From: Filobasidium wieringae | Taxonomy: Eukaryota > Basidiomycota > Tremellomycetes > Filobasidiales > Filobasidiaceae | Direction of reading: 5' to 3' | Assembly: GCA_001600055.1 (NCBI GenBank) | Contig: BCIV01000002.1 | Location: forward strand, 1,351,065-1,415,064 | Length of the DNA: 64,000 bases | Shown: piece after piece, positions 36,815-48,176 of the stretch | Position numbering within the stretch: position 1 is the first letter of the stretch | Layout of the letters: each line of letters begins with the position of its first letter | Notes under the pieces: generated by a model | What the model was told of the DNA's origin: nothing | The model's input: only the letters and a program-made list of their open reading frames with translations | Database searches by the model: none | Position numbers and translations under genes: made by a program

Positions 36815-37950
36815 TCACATTCATCGAGCTCGAGGTGCAAGGCGCTCTGAAATCACTACAACGTGCAGGGTTGTCGCGGATAGGATTGGAAAGAGTTTCT
36901 CAACGAACGCACTTGTAATAGGATTAATGAAGTTGGAAGATACATGATTTGCTAAGATTGAGTCTCTTTTACACATGACTGGCCAGCCGTAAGAATGAAC
37001 TCTCAGTCGATAATCGAAAAGGACTAGCAGATTGGAGCATATTGACATGCAATTATCGCAACGCGCAGGATTCTTTCGCGTTCGCGCGCAACCAAGTCAA
37101 CATCACATACCCCTTTGGCATCGCTGTCCGACCGACAGTAGATATGTAGTGGAACTTGTACAATTTTTTTGAATCGGATCACATGTCCTCTACATATCGC
37201 AGACATCCGTGTACGACTAACACAAGTAGCTATCAGCCTGAAAGTCCTCAGTTCCAGTCGAGCTGAACGGAAGCCTCCAACGAAGTGGCGTTCGTGATAT
37301 CCTGGGAAAGGGGTCGTTGGCAGATGCTAGGGGTCTGAAACATTACAATATAATTGCGTATATCGGTTTCTTAGCGGGTACATCTCGGCTCTGCACATCT
37401 GGCCCCGGTAAAGTATCGACGATTTGGTTCGAATCACGGAAGCCCCTATTCCGTTTTCACGCCTGCCAGGTACCGATTTATTTCCATCGCAAGTGATCAT
37501 CTGTTCGATGTAGCCCATTCCTGGAGCCAATGTCACCGTTTGAATGGAAGCTTGTTTCTGCTACTTTCCGATTTCATTTCACTGGAGGGCGCTACGTAGA
37601 TTGCGACCGCAAAATGAAATATAGCAGCGGTCACGGACATAAACAAGTCCCGTCAAGCTATAAACGGCTCGAGCCGAGGATTCTCCGGATGGTTTGGGGA
37701 ACGGACATGCAGTCGGAGAAATGGATTGCTCTATTGCTCTACCATGCTGTGACTGACAGATCTGTCCTGTGACTAGCGCGGGGTACTCTGCGGGGTTTCT
37801 TCCTGTGAGGGTGGGGTCCCGTGTAAGCAAAGTAAATCGAGGTAAATTATGAGCGAACCAAAATGAGATAAATAGCTCAGATAGTAAAGAAGTGGGTTTG
37901 GAGAGTAAGGATCGTAGCTACAGCTCAACTGCCAGACAATAATCTACAAC
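36815..37950. other. Intergenic region upstream of GH5
   Basis: No gene supported. A TATA-like ATAAATA lies near 37869, about 80 bases before the GH5 start. The CGGCTAA element was not seen. A GGTTCGAATC sequence near 37426 resembles a tRNA B-box but has no cloverleaf around it. Confidence 0.5.
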
Positions 37951-39536
37951 ATGCAACTCACCAAGCTACTAATCGCTCTCAGCGCAGCCCTTGGGTCTTT
38001 CACCCAGACCGAGGCGAAAATCAACTATGCAGGAGTTTCCGTATCATCCGGAGAGTTCGGTACGCCCAGCATCAGTTCAATTGGATCGAGATCCGGCTGA
38101 CATGTCTTCTTCACAGGTGTATACAACCCAGGTCACCCTGGATCCGGATTGCCCGGGAGGTTCGGCGTCGACTACCAGTTCATCAACAAGTCTGCCATCG
38201 ACATTCAGATCTCCCAAGGTATCAATCTCTTCCGTGTAGCGTTCTTGCTCGAGCGCATGTGTCCCCTTGCATATGGTTTGGGACCTAAGTTCAATGAAAC
38301 AGTGAGTTTGTAAGTTTGACCGCCCTACGCGAGTAGCACTCAGACTACATCCCTGTACAAACAGCACTTTAACTACTACGCCGATGCTGTGAATTACATC
38401 ACTGGCAAGGGTGCTTATGTGGTCACTGATGTGAGTAAAACGTTCCACTACGACTGGTGTTGTGGGAGCTAGATTACTCAGGTTGATCGTCAATAGCCAC
38501 ACAACTACATGCGCTACAAGTCAGTTTTCGATCGCGTTCGCTAAGGGAGACCTTGTACTAATATCGTCTGATGTTCCCAGCGATCCTTCCAACCAGCCTA
38601 TGTCAGGGTCCGTGATTGGAAACACCACGGATCCCAAAGCGGCGACGACCCTGCAGTTCGCCGCTTTCTGGGGAGAACTTTCCCGTCGGTTCATCTCCAA
38701 CCCAAAGATCATGTGAGTCGATGTGGCTTCAGACCAACCTTCTTACCAGAAGCTGATATCTGACATATATAGCTTTGGATTGGTCAATGAGCCCCATGAC
38801 ATGCCCACGTCTTTGGTCCTTAAGAATGACCAGGCCGCGATTCTTGCTATTCGTGCTACTGGCGCCAAGCAGATGATCTTGGCGCCCGGAAACGGATACA
38901 CTGGAGGCCACATCTGGACCGGTTCCTCTCAGGGCGATGAGCCTTCTTCCCAATATCTGAACAAGCTGGTCGATCCTATCAGGAACACTGCTATTGAGAT
39001 TCACGAGTATCTCGACGAAAACTTCTCTGGTGGAAATGTTGAATGCGTCAACAGCTTCGAGAGCACCCTTGGTCCTCTCACTTCGTGGCTCAAGCAGAAC
39101 AACATGAAGGTGCGCGTATCAGATTTCGGAAGTGCTGGATGACACTGACTGGTCTGAATTTGCAGGCCCTCATCGGAGAGTTCGGAGGTAGCAACACTAC
39201 CGCCTGTACTACTATGCTCCAATCTGCTGTCGATTACGTCGCCCAGAACGACGAATACATCGGGATTGCCGCTTGGGCTTCAGGTCCTCTCTGGCACCAG
39301 TATTCCCCTTGTTGCAACAACTACGTCAACAACTTTGGAAGTCTAGAGCCCGGAAGCAAGTCAGAGAACGGGTCGCCTTCGTACGTGTCCTGCACTGACA
39401 TTACGAGGAGCCCTGTGCTTACCATCCGATTCGTATGTTCAGCTTCTACGATACCGTTTGGTTGCCGGTCATCCTCCCTGCTTTCAAGAAGTACTATTCA
39501 ACTTTGAAACGGAACGGTATTTCCAGTGTCAACTGA
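37951..39536 (+). CDS. Secreted endo-beta-1,4-glucanase, GH5 family (EGII-like)
   Basis: It cleaves internal beta-1,4 links in cellulose or related beta-glucans outside the cell. A signal peptide (MQLTKLLIALSAALGSFTQTEA) leads into INYAGVSVSSGEFG, then PGRFGVDYQFINKSAIDI, INLFRVAFLLERMCP, the YVVTDPHNYMRYND segment, the acid/base Glu in IIFGLVNEPHDMP, IEIHEYLDENFSG, the nucleophile Glu in ALIGEFGGSNTTAC, and an AAWASGPLWHQ block. This order fits subfamily 5 of GH5. No carbohydrate-binding module is present. About seven introns of usual size. Together with the beta-glucosidase and transporters it suggests a route from cellulose to glucose. Confidence 0.93.
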
Positions 39537-40114
39537 AAAGTAAGAAGAATGACGGAGAAAGGATTGAGGTAAGATGACGTTTCGGAATAGCTTGATGATG
39601 AAAGACGAATACGTTATGTAGTAGGTAGTAGGCAATGCCGAGGTCAAGTATTGAGACATGCAGGTAATGTGATGACCATTTTGTGAGCGGGTTGCAGTGC
39701 TGTACGGAAGTAGGTTCGTAATGCTAGCTGGACTGGCCCGAGCTGGATTCGGGTCTTGGTCCAATGGCTGAACGTGCAGACATGCTAGTATGCTAGATTG
39801 GGTATAAACTCCCGAACGTGTGTCATCTGAGCAGAAATCAGATCACGTGACTGTCGGGCATCGGGCGGATGTGGCCGCAAATGAACCAGTAGGCCAGCTT
39901 TGTATATGTTCCCGTCCATTCCGGTTACTTGGATCGGACTCGTATGTGACAAATGGGATCAACCGGTTACATCGTCGACAACTTGGTGGATGTATAGCGA
40001 GTATATTACCCAGCTGAGCGTCCAGGGCTGTTGATCGTTCGACCCGCCGTCCCGCCTCAACGACCAGGAACTGGACGTACTGAACGAACTTGATCGTCTT
40101 CTATACCTAACAAC
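39537..40114. other. Intergenic region
   Basis: Holds the GH5 3' end and the monooxygenase promoter. Nothing else recognised. Confidence 0.5.
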
Positions 40115-41599
40115 ATGAACGCCAACGCTTCCCAACCTCCCCTAGATGTGGCTGTCATCGGAGCAGGAATATCGGGTATCAACACCGCCTACCGTCTACA
40201 GGAAGCCCATCCTTCTCTCAACTATACCATCTTCGAAAGCCGTGCGGAACTGGGAGGCACCTGGTCTTTCTTCAAATACCCCGGACTGCGTAGCGATTCC
40301 GACCTGTTCTCGTTTGGGTTCGAGTGGAACCCCTGGGAAAGTGAGAAGGTTATCGCAGAGGCGGACTCGATCTTGAGCTATCTCCATCAGTCCATACGAT
40401 CTTTCGGGGGGGATAAACATCTCGAGTACGATCATCGATTGGATTCCTTGAATTGGTCGAGCGAAGAACAACTCTGGACCTTGAACTTTTCGACCAAGGG
40501 TGGACGAAGGGTCGTGAAGACTCGTTGGGTCGTGCTGGGAACGGGGTACTACGATTACTCATCTGCCCTTCCTACCGTCATCCCCGGGTTGGACGATTTC
40601 AAAGGCCGAGTGGTTCATCCTCAATTCTGGCCCGAAGATCTGGATCTGACAGGGAAGAAAGTCGCCATCGTCGGTAGTGGAGCGACAGCCATAACGATCC
40701 TCCCCAACATCTCCCCCCAGGCCGAATCCGTCACGATCATCCAACGAAGTCCCTCTTACATCCAAGGGATCCCCAGCGTGGACCCCCAATCCCAATTCCT
40801 CAAACGATACCTCCCTTCCAGCTGGGCCAACCGGATCCTTCGTATCAAATATCTCCTCCTCAGTTACCTCTTCTTCACCTTCTGTCAAACCTTCCCTCGG
40901 AAAGCCCGATCGCTCCTGGCTTCGGCGACACGTAAAGAGCTCCCCAAATCCATCCCCTTTGATCCGCATTTCACTCCAAAGTATTCGCCATGGGATCAAA
41001 GACTCTGTGCTTGTCCGGATAGCGATTTCTTCGCGGCCCTGCGTTCGGGGAAGGCCAAGATCGTCACGGGACATATCGAAGCTGTCACGGGGGATTCCAT
41101 TCGGATCAAGGATCAACCGGAATCGACCCTCGCGGTGGATATCATCGTCACCGCCACGGGATTGAAACTTCTCATCGGGGGAGGGGCGAGACTTTCGGTG
41201 GATGGGAAAGAAGTGATGATCCCCGAGAAGATGATGTGGAAGGGATGTATGATCCAGGACGTCCCCAACCTCATCGCCGTCATCGGGTACACCAACGCCT
41301 CCTGGACCCTGGGGGCGGACGTCGCTGCGAAGAACCTCGTCCGTCTTCTCGCCCAGACCCAACGTTCTCGTTCCCTCTCCGCTACACCCCGTTCGAGCGC
41401 TCGGATCGAGTCGACCCCGTTCATGAAGATGCAGTCCACCTATCTGTTGAAGGGGAGGGGACATATGCCTAAAGCGGGGACGGTCTATCCTTGGTTACCG
41501 AGAGGAAGTTATTTTGGGGATATGTGGGATGCGACTTGGGGTGACGTTTCAAAGGATATCGTGAGTTCGAGTCTGGCTTGGAAAGTGGGTGGTCGATAA
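40115..41599 (+). CDS. FAD-dependent monooxygenase, type I Baeyer-Villiger / FMO-like
   Basis: Such enzymes use FAD and NADPH to insert oxygen next to a ketone or to oxidise N or S atoms. The N-terminal FAD Rossmann motif is VAVIGAGISGINTAYRL, followed by LGGTWSFFKYPGLRSDSD. The type I BVMO fingerprint FxGxxxHxxxWP is seen as FKGRVVHPQFWP, directly before the NADPH motif VAIVGSGATAITILP. VTATGLKLL and YTNASWTLGAD follow. The architecture resembles the actinobacterial EthA-like branch. There is no signal peptide; a hydrophobic stretch (YLLLSYLFFTF) is in the middle. The gene is one uninterrupted frame of 494 codons, while all other full-length protein genes here have introns. This suggests horizontal origin or retroposition; neither is proven. 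Confidence 0.92.
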   Translation: MNANASQPPLDVAVIGAGISGINTAYRLQEAHPSLNYTIFESRAELGGTWSFFKYPGLRSDSDLFSFGFEWNPWESEKVIAEADSILSYLHQSIRSFGGDKHLEYDHRLDSLNWSSEEQLWTLNFSTKGGRRVVKTRWVVLGTGYYDYSSALPTVIPGLDDFKGRVVHPQFWPEDLDLTGKKVAIVGSGATAITILPNISPQAESVTIIQRSPSYIQGIPSVDPQSQFLKRYLPSSWANRILRIKYLLLSYLFFTFCQTFPRKARSLLASATRKELPKSIPFDPHFTPKYSPWDQRLCACPDSDFFAALRSGKAKIVTGHIEAVTGDSIRIKDQPESTLAVDIIVTATGLKLLIGGGARLSVDGKEVMIPEKMMWKGCMIQDVPNLIAVIGYTNASWTLGADVAAKNLVRLLAQTQRSRSLSATPRSSARIESTPFMKMQSTYLLKGRGHMPKAGTVYPWLPRGSYFGDMWDATWGDVSKDIVSSSLAWKVGGR

Positions 41600-42754
41600 G
41601 GAGGTTCGTTGATGGCTGATAATCTCCCCGTTGGGTTCGTAGGATTACGCTAAATGAGGTGTATCACCGGGAATCGGTCGTCTATCCCAACCATCCTTTA
41701 GCTCCTCCAGACTTTATCAAGCTTCGTCTCACCCGTTTCCTCCTTCTTCCAGATCTTGACGATCCTCTAACCCACATGTAATCACCCCAACTGAAAAGAA
41801 CCCTTTGTATCCAACCCAGTCCTTGTCCGTTTTGTAAAGAAAGAAAATCATGTCCGGCTGTATGACAGAGAGAGTGAGGTTCTTTATCTCTTTGAAGCTG
41901 GTGGTGTGATCCGGGATTTCCCTTGGGGTTTTTGTTGTGGATAGGATTTTGAGTTTTGAGTTCTGGGATGTGGGTTGATAAGGTTGTGCTATGGTATGAC
42001 ATGGACGACGAATGGATATCGGACAGAAGGAATGAGCGTTTGGATTGGTATGATGGTTCAGAATTCAGTGCCCACGAGATCGGCACAATATTCTCCGGGG
42101 ATAGCCTTCCATGAGCGACTCCTCGATTAGTTGACTTGAAGTAGTTCCAATGAACTATGTGACTAGCAATACAAGGTGTATTAGTACGATGCGAAGTGAT
42201 CGTTCATCGCCATGTCCTTACTGAGGTCCTTTCTTAGTGAAGTAAGTCAAAGGCCAGACTACCTCGACGAGCAATATCCAGGCCTTTGGAGCAATTGCGT
42301 TTGCCCGATGCTCCTCAGCTCGATGTAGATGGGCTGTACAAGATGACTTTGGTGATCAAGGGTATCAGGGATCATGCGTTGGATAGCCCATGTTGATCGG
42401 TTTTTCATCGCGTTTTTTGGGGGACTCTTCTTGTGATCCAGTCCTACATGAAGAACGGTATGTACACCCTTGATTTGTGTCAAGGAAGACTCGTCTATGC
42501 CATGGACTTGCACATCTCCAACAACGTCCAAGACAATGGAGATGATGAATACTCGACCACCAACGCCGAACAGACCTCAGACTCCAGGTCAACCCATACT
42601 CCTCCTCCGTACTTTCGCCGAATATGCTCAACTGCAACGCCGACCTGACCTCGATCTGCTCCATTTTCATTATAAAAACCAGAATCTCTCTCGCTAGGAA
42701 TCGCTAATTACATCGCCCCCTGCTCTGGATTCTACCAGACAGATACTTTTACAG
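41600..42754. other. Intergenic region upstream of the MFS gene
   Basis: About 1.15 kb without a supported gene. Short frames around 42259-42697 on both strands show no family motif. Confidence 0.5.
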
Positions 42755-44515
42755 ATGAACGACACGAAATCCCCCGAGCCTGCCGGTCAGGACGATTTGG
42801 AGATGAAAGATCTGCGATACGACGATCCGGCTCAAGATGTGGAGAGTTCACGTGGACCTACATTGAAGAAATCTGTCGAGCGGAAGTGGATGGTGGCTAT
42901 CTATGGGTTGATGTTCCTAGCAGGTCAGCTTCAGGTCTTCCAGTCTCCCTGCATATGCGCACAGATAGAATCATGAGCTCACGAGTCCGATTTCATCCCC
43001 CATCACAGGCTGGAGCGACGCATCCACCGGTCCTCTCCTCCTTCGTATTCAGGATAATTACTCGGTCTCTTACCCCATCGTATCCCTCATCTTTATCTGC
43101 GCTTTCATCGGTTTCTTCTCCGCGGCGGTGGTTAATATCTGGCTGAATCATAAGATCGGGTACGGTAGAGCTATCGTCTTTGCCGCTTCTTGCCAGGTGA
43201 GTCCAGATGACTCTCCATCCTGTTCAGTTGCAAAAGAATGACTCTGACTTGCGCCTGGATCTGACGTTCCTCAGGTCATAGCATTCATCATCCAATCCAC
43301 AAAACCCCCCTTCCCGCTCTTCCTAATCTCCTACATCCCCAACGGTCTCGGAATGGGCTTGCAAGACGCACTAGGAAACGCCTTCATAACCCGACTCCCG
43401 GGATCCTCTAGTAAAATGTCCCTAGCCCACGCGATGTACGGGTTCGGAGCGTTCGTCGCTCCCCTGGTGGCCACCCAGTTCGCCAGGGAAGAGATGAGGG
43501 GGGGATGGAGGTTTTTCTATTTGGTCAGTTTGGGAGTGGGCTTGGGGAATGTCGGGTGTTTGGCGATGGTTTTTAGGGGCAAGAGGGAGGAGGGGTTGTT
43601 TGAGGAACAGAGGTATAGGCCGGTAGGGGATGAGAAGGAGGCTACTCTACGACCGACCGATCAGAAACTCACGGGGAACTCTTCATCGGAATCCAACTCC
43701 CAGATGAAACGGATCATGTCTTCCCCCTTCATCCACCTAGTCGCCATCTTCTCCTGGATCTACGTCGGGATCGAAGTGACCATCGGAGGCTGGGCAGTGA
43801 CGTTCATAATCGAAGCGAGAGGAGGGGGGGACGATTCGGGTTACGTCTCCTCCGGGTTCTTTGGCGGGTTGATGATCGGTCGGATCTTGCAGTTGCTGGT
43901 AGGGAGATGGGTCAGTGAACATAATATCGTCTTCTTTTATACGGCCGTCGCTTTGGGGTTGGAGATCGTGAGTCCTGCTATACGTTTCGGATTTGATTTG
44001 AGCCTCGACTTGGGAACGGAGGGGTGAAAGAGACGCTTCACTATAGGTCATCTGGCAAACCACGGGCGTCATCGGGAACGCAGTCTGTTACGCCTTCATA
44101 GGTCTCGTCCTCGGTCCCATGTCAGTCCCTATCATCCTTCTCCCCCATCCCAACTCCGTCTAACCCCTTTGTCCCAAACGCGCAGCTACCCGATAATGAT
44201 GAACGCCACTGCAGCAGTGATCGAACCGGACCTGGCGGGAGGGGCGATAGGCTATATCGCCGCCCTGGGTCAATGCGGGAGCGCCATCTTCCCCTGGATC
44301 ACCGGAGCTTTGGCAGGTCGGTTCGGGGTTTGGGCTTTACAACGTGAGTATACCGACTCTGGTTGGGTTTGATCCGGGGTGGTTTTGATTTTTCGATTTC
44401 GATCTTTTTGGGGGGGAAAGCGCTTTTGGTGGCGATGCTTGTGTTGGAGGGAGCGCTTTGGGGGGTCGTACTGTGGATGAGTCGCGGGAAGTGGAAGAGG
44501 ACGCATAGGATCTGA
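42755..44515 (+). CDS. MFS transporter, Bsc6/fucose-permease-like
   Basis: A membrane transporter of unknown substrate. An acidic N-terminal tail leads into WMVAIYGLMFLAG, then WSDASTGPLLLRIQDNY, ICAFIGFFSAAVVNIWL, ISYIPNGLGMGLQDALGNAF, SLAHAMYGFGAFVAPLVATQF, WRFFYLVSLGVGLGNVGCLA, a charged central loop, then IYVGIEVTIGGWAVTFIIEARG and GALAGRFGVW. The GxGxGLQDALGNAF and AHAMYGFGAF parts resemble fungal fucose permease/Bsc6-type MFS proteins rather than sugar porters. The final exon, after an intron starting at 44343, gives a last helix and a basic tail (SRGKWKRTHRI). Six or so introns. It follows the monooxygenase gene on the same strand and could export its product, which is speculative. Confidence 0.85.
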
Positions 44516-45574
44516 TTTCATAGGGTACAGACTTGGTTCGGAGGATAGGTTGTTGTGTGGTGTTGTATACCATGTATCACTTGACTGATTTGGACGAGGC
44601 TAAGTAATGCTGCAAGAGGCGCGGTGGCGGTTGACGCGTAATTTGTTATACCCAGCCTCTTACCCTATGTTGTAGCATCAAGTCAGCTGGTAAGGGAGTC
44701 GATATCGTAGGTGGGGAAGGTATCAGTGTAGCGGTCAAGGGACACTACCACTGAGAGGCGGTAATTTGAGATGTTCCGGGCCAAGGTTGCTCGATATCTC
44801 ATACGAGCCATAGGATATCCATATTTGTATGATCGTTTCACACATGATGAACTGGGGATATGTGATCAGTACTGGTTGGGCAGATTCGAGGTGAGTGTTT
44901 GGGTTCGAAAATGACTATGTTGAACCCTCTCAAGATGTACAATGACCAGTACCTTTTGAATGCAAATAGACCTGCGTGATGTGACCTCGTCTTGCAATGG
45001 TTTTCGGTAGAAGTTGCTAACGATAGGAAGATGAGCTGGTCAGGTATGCGCATAGGTGGAGCACGGACGAACGCGGAGAAAGGGTGGTGGATGATTCTTT
45101 GGAAAGGCTGTGTGTGAATAAGGATGGGATCGATCATCACCCGCGATGGAGGTGGACGTGATGGTCGACAGAGGAAGGAGGATCGTGAAGACAATCGAAT
45201 ATACATTACATACATAACAGCCCATGTCTGTCGAACGGGAGTACCCCGGATACGCTTGTCAAAATCGAACTTTTCCGTAGAGAGTGCCGTAACGTGCTGC
45301 TCGTTGATGTGAAACGGTTCCTCAGGAAAGTATCAGTAAGACAAGCGTGTCGAGCATCCCGTTCTCGAGGAGTGGCCTCTCCCTTCCGAAAGTAGTCCAT
45401 CACCGCAAGGCGTGAACGGACCCGTCTCTGCAGGGCTGACTGCCGCTCCGACCTCGACTTCTCGATCGCTGATCCTTGATAATACCATCCTAATTTACTT
45501 CTTGTACAAATTCCCAAACCGACGATCCGAAGCCGACGTATCCACGCTCGACCGCACCCCACGCTCGCGGGCGC
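44516..45574. other. Region between two convergent transporter genes
   Basis: Only 3' regions are expected here, as both neighbours point inward. No gene, RNA or strong repeat was recognised in about 1.06 kb. Confidence 0.5.
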
Positions 45575-47580
45575 TCAGACATGTTCCCTCATCTCCTCCT
45601 CCTTCTTGTCCTTCTCATCATGCTCGTAATCCCCAATATGAGCGTCATGTTGTCCGTTCCTTATCGCCCTCTCCTTTTCCTCGCCGTTCGCTTTCCTACG
45701 AAGGCGAGGGCTTCGGGGGATGAACCAAGGTTCTTCCCTCAAGATCTGGTCGATCTCTTCCAACGGTCTCCCGACGACCTCGGGGATGAGGGCCCACATG
45801 GCGATGGCGTTGGTGAAGGAGAGGATACAGAAGATGATGTAGTATTTCCAACCGATCGAGTCGAACGCGTAGGGCGAGACTTGTCCGATCATGAAGTCTG
45901 CAAGGGACGCAAAATGATGAGTCAGTTTCGGCGGAGACTGGCACACGATCGGGTGGACTGACTGGCGATCCAAGCGGACATGGATGTCAAGGCGGTCCCC
46001 TTCGACCTGATCCCCGTGGTCAAGATGGCAGGAGGTACTGCCCAGGAGATGGGACCGATTCCGAGGGAGAAGGCAAAGTTGAAGATCCACGTCATGATCA
46101 CAAAGGCGTACCCTGCCGAAGTGTTGTTATCCGGAGAACCGGGGATGGCGGGGAATTTAGCTTGGATGGCGCTGCGACGTCGAACTCGGGTCAGTAATTT
46201 GAACCAACAAGGAGAAGAGGGCGACGAGGTACTCACGTTCCGACGGCGAAAGTGGCGGAGGAGACCAAATTGCAATAAATCAAAAGCGGTCTGAACCCGA
46301 TCCGATCGCAAAACAGGACACAGATCCCCTGTGCGATCAGGGCGATGATCGAGTTGATGCTCTGGAACAAGAACGTCTTCTGATTATCGAACCCGATCGC
46401 TTCGAAGATCTGGGGGGCGTAGTATTGGATACACGAGACTCCGGTCATTTGGACCGAGAATTGGAGCATCACACCGATGAATACTCGGCGCAGGTTGGAT
46501 TTGTCCCCTAGGAGCTGTGGGTGGAGCGCGAGATCAGATCAGTCGTTGGTTCCGCGCCCTTGGATGTCTGTTCATGCCGAGACGCACCTTCTTCCAACCC
46601 TGCTCGGCTTCCTTCTCGAACATCACGGCCCGCTTGATCTCTGCCGCCTCGTGGACGACGAACGCATCGTTGATGTCCCCATGAGCATGTAACCTGGCCA
46701 GGGAACGGATGGCTTCGTCGTCCCTTCCTACGGCCATCAGCCATCTATCGATGGAGCGTGATCGGATCAGTACTAGCTCCGAGAGAAAGGGAGAAAGGGA
46801 GAGACAGGGCTCACCTAGGCGATTCGGGGAACAGGTAGATCATACTGACGAGCGGTAAACAGGGGAACATCTGTAACCCCAGCGGGAGTCTCCACTGCAT
46901 GACCGTCCCCTCCTGCGTCCTACTCAACCCATAGACGATGAAACTCGCAATGAGCGCTCCGATCCCTAGGAAAAACTGTTGAAGCGTGGCCAAGCGTCCT
47001 CGGATGCTGGGATGGGCGATCTCGGTTTGATAGAGCGGGGCGAGGAAGGAGAGTTGTCCGATGGCGAATCCACCGATGAAGCGGCCGGCGAGCATCATGC
47101 CTCTGTTTTGGGCGGCGGTTTGGAGCGTCCCGCCTAGCATGAACCAGATTCCTCCGATGAAGACTGTGTAGTGGGGAAGATCGTGGTGCATCGTCAGTAT
47201 ACCGCATGAAACCACACGGTCGAGAAGTGCGCTGCGCGCCACTCACTAGCCGTCCTCCTACTCAACTTATCCGCGGCCAGACTGGCGGGGATACATCCAC
47301 AGAAAGCGCCCAAGAGGAGTGAACTACTGATGAACCCGATCCAGTTCTTGTTCGTCGCTTGGTCCTCGAGGTCCATCACGCGCAGGAAATCGGGGGCGGG
47401 GAGGACCCCGGCGATGACGCCTAGGTCGTACCCGAAGAGGATCGAGCCGAGTCTGTCGCAAGGCACAAGGAGGTGGGAGATGGGAGTGGGTTAGGAGCGG
47501 AATGGGAGGAAGGGAGACGGATGGGCTTACGCGGCGAAACAACCGCATAGGAACGTATATGTTTTAGGTGAGAGCACCAT
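45575..47580 (-). CDS. MFS sugar porter (monosaccharide/quinate-type)
   Basis: A twelve-helix sugar transporter. The start ATG 47580 gives MVLSPKTYTFLCGCFA, then ILFGYDLGVIAGVLPAPDF, ISSSLLLGAFCGCIPASLAAD, GRFIGGFAIGQLSFLAPLYQ, EIAHPSIRGRLATLQQFFLG, YLFPESPRWLMAVGRDDEA, SVQMTGVSCIQYYAPQIFEA, FSLGIGPISWAVPPAILT and the C-terminal IPEVVGRPLEEIDQIL. All sugar porter signatures (GR[R/K]-type loop, PESPR, PE..GR) are present. The C-terminal tail is highly charged (Glu, Lys). About seven introns. It is divergent from the P450 gene at 48177. The substrate cannot be told from the sequence. Confidence 0.9.
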
Positions 47581-48176
47581 GGTTGTGCTGGGTGTGTCGA
47601 GGTCGAGGTGATCGTGGTCGAGGTCGAGGCTGAGGTCGAGGATGTTGCTGTGGAAAGTAACGATCGCTATATATCAACGACATTCGAGACCGGATAAAGA
47701 CGAATGACGACCCGGACGAATGGAGGAACGATCAACGGAACGTATCCATCCCGACTATCCTCCGCTCCCCGTGTATCACATGTGATCCACCTTCCACCCC
47801 GCACACCTGTACTCGCCAGGAACAGCCAACACGATGAAACCCTGTGATCATCCCTGCGCTAGCGATGGACACGAGCTGGGACTCCTTTGCCCCACGGGAT
47901 AAACCCGGGTATGCGGGTCCTATCCGGGGGATCAACGCATCGCGATCATACGGCACGGCCCGTTGCGGCCCGGCGCGAGTGTCATCACGAGGTGAGACCC
48001 GGGTGAGCCGATGGGACAGGAAACCAGCCGAGCGAGCGAGGGAATGGGTATTCGATTTGAGGGTGTGTTATGCGTTAATGGGTATGCGTTCTCGGTCGTC
48101 AAGGTCTTACGAATCATCCGATCGATCTTTCGACCTTGTCCGTTTCCTCCCAAATCCCCCAATTCTCACCAAAAAC
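47581..48176. promoter_or_regulatory. Divergent promoter region of sugar porter and P450
   Basis: 596 bases between divergent starts. Around 47600-47645 there are repeated GAGGTC hexamers, part of an imperfect GAGGTCGAGG repeat in the 5' leader of the sugar porter. No defined factor site was recognised. Confidence 0.5.

Noticed and set aside
37380..37470. tRNA-like GGTTCGAATC sequence
   Set aside because: No acceptor, D-arm or anticodon stem can be folded around it.
40559..41464. Long antisense open frame of about 300 codons
   Set aside because: It is the mirror of the intronless monooxygenase gene, with Arg/Gly/Asp-rich sequence and no family motif.
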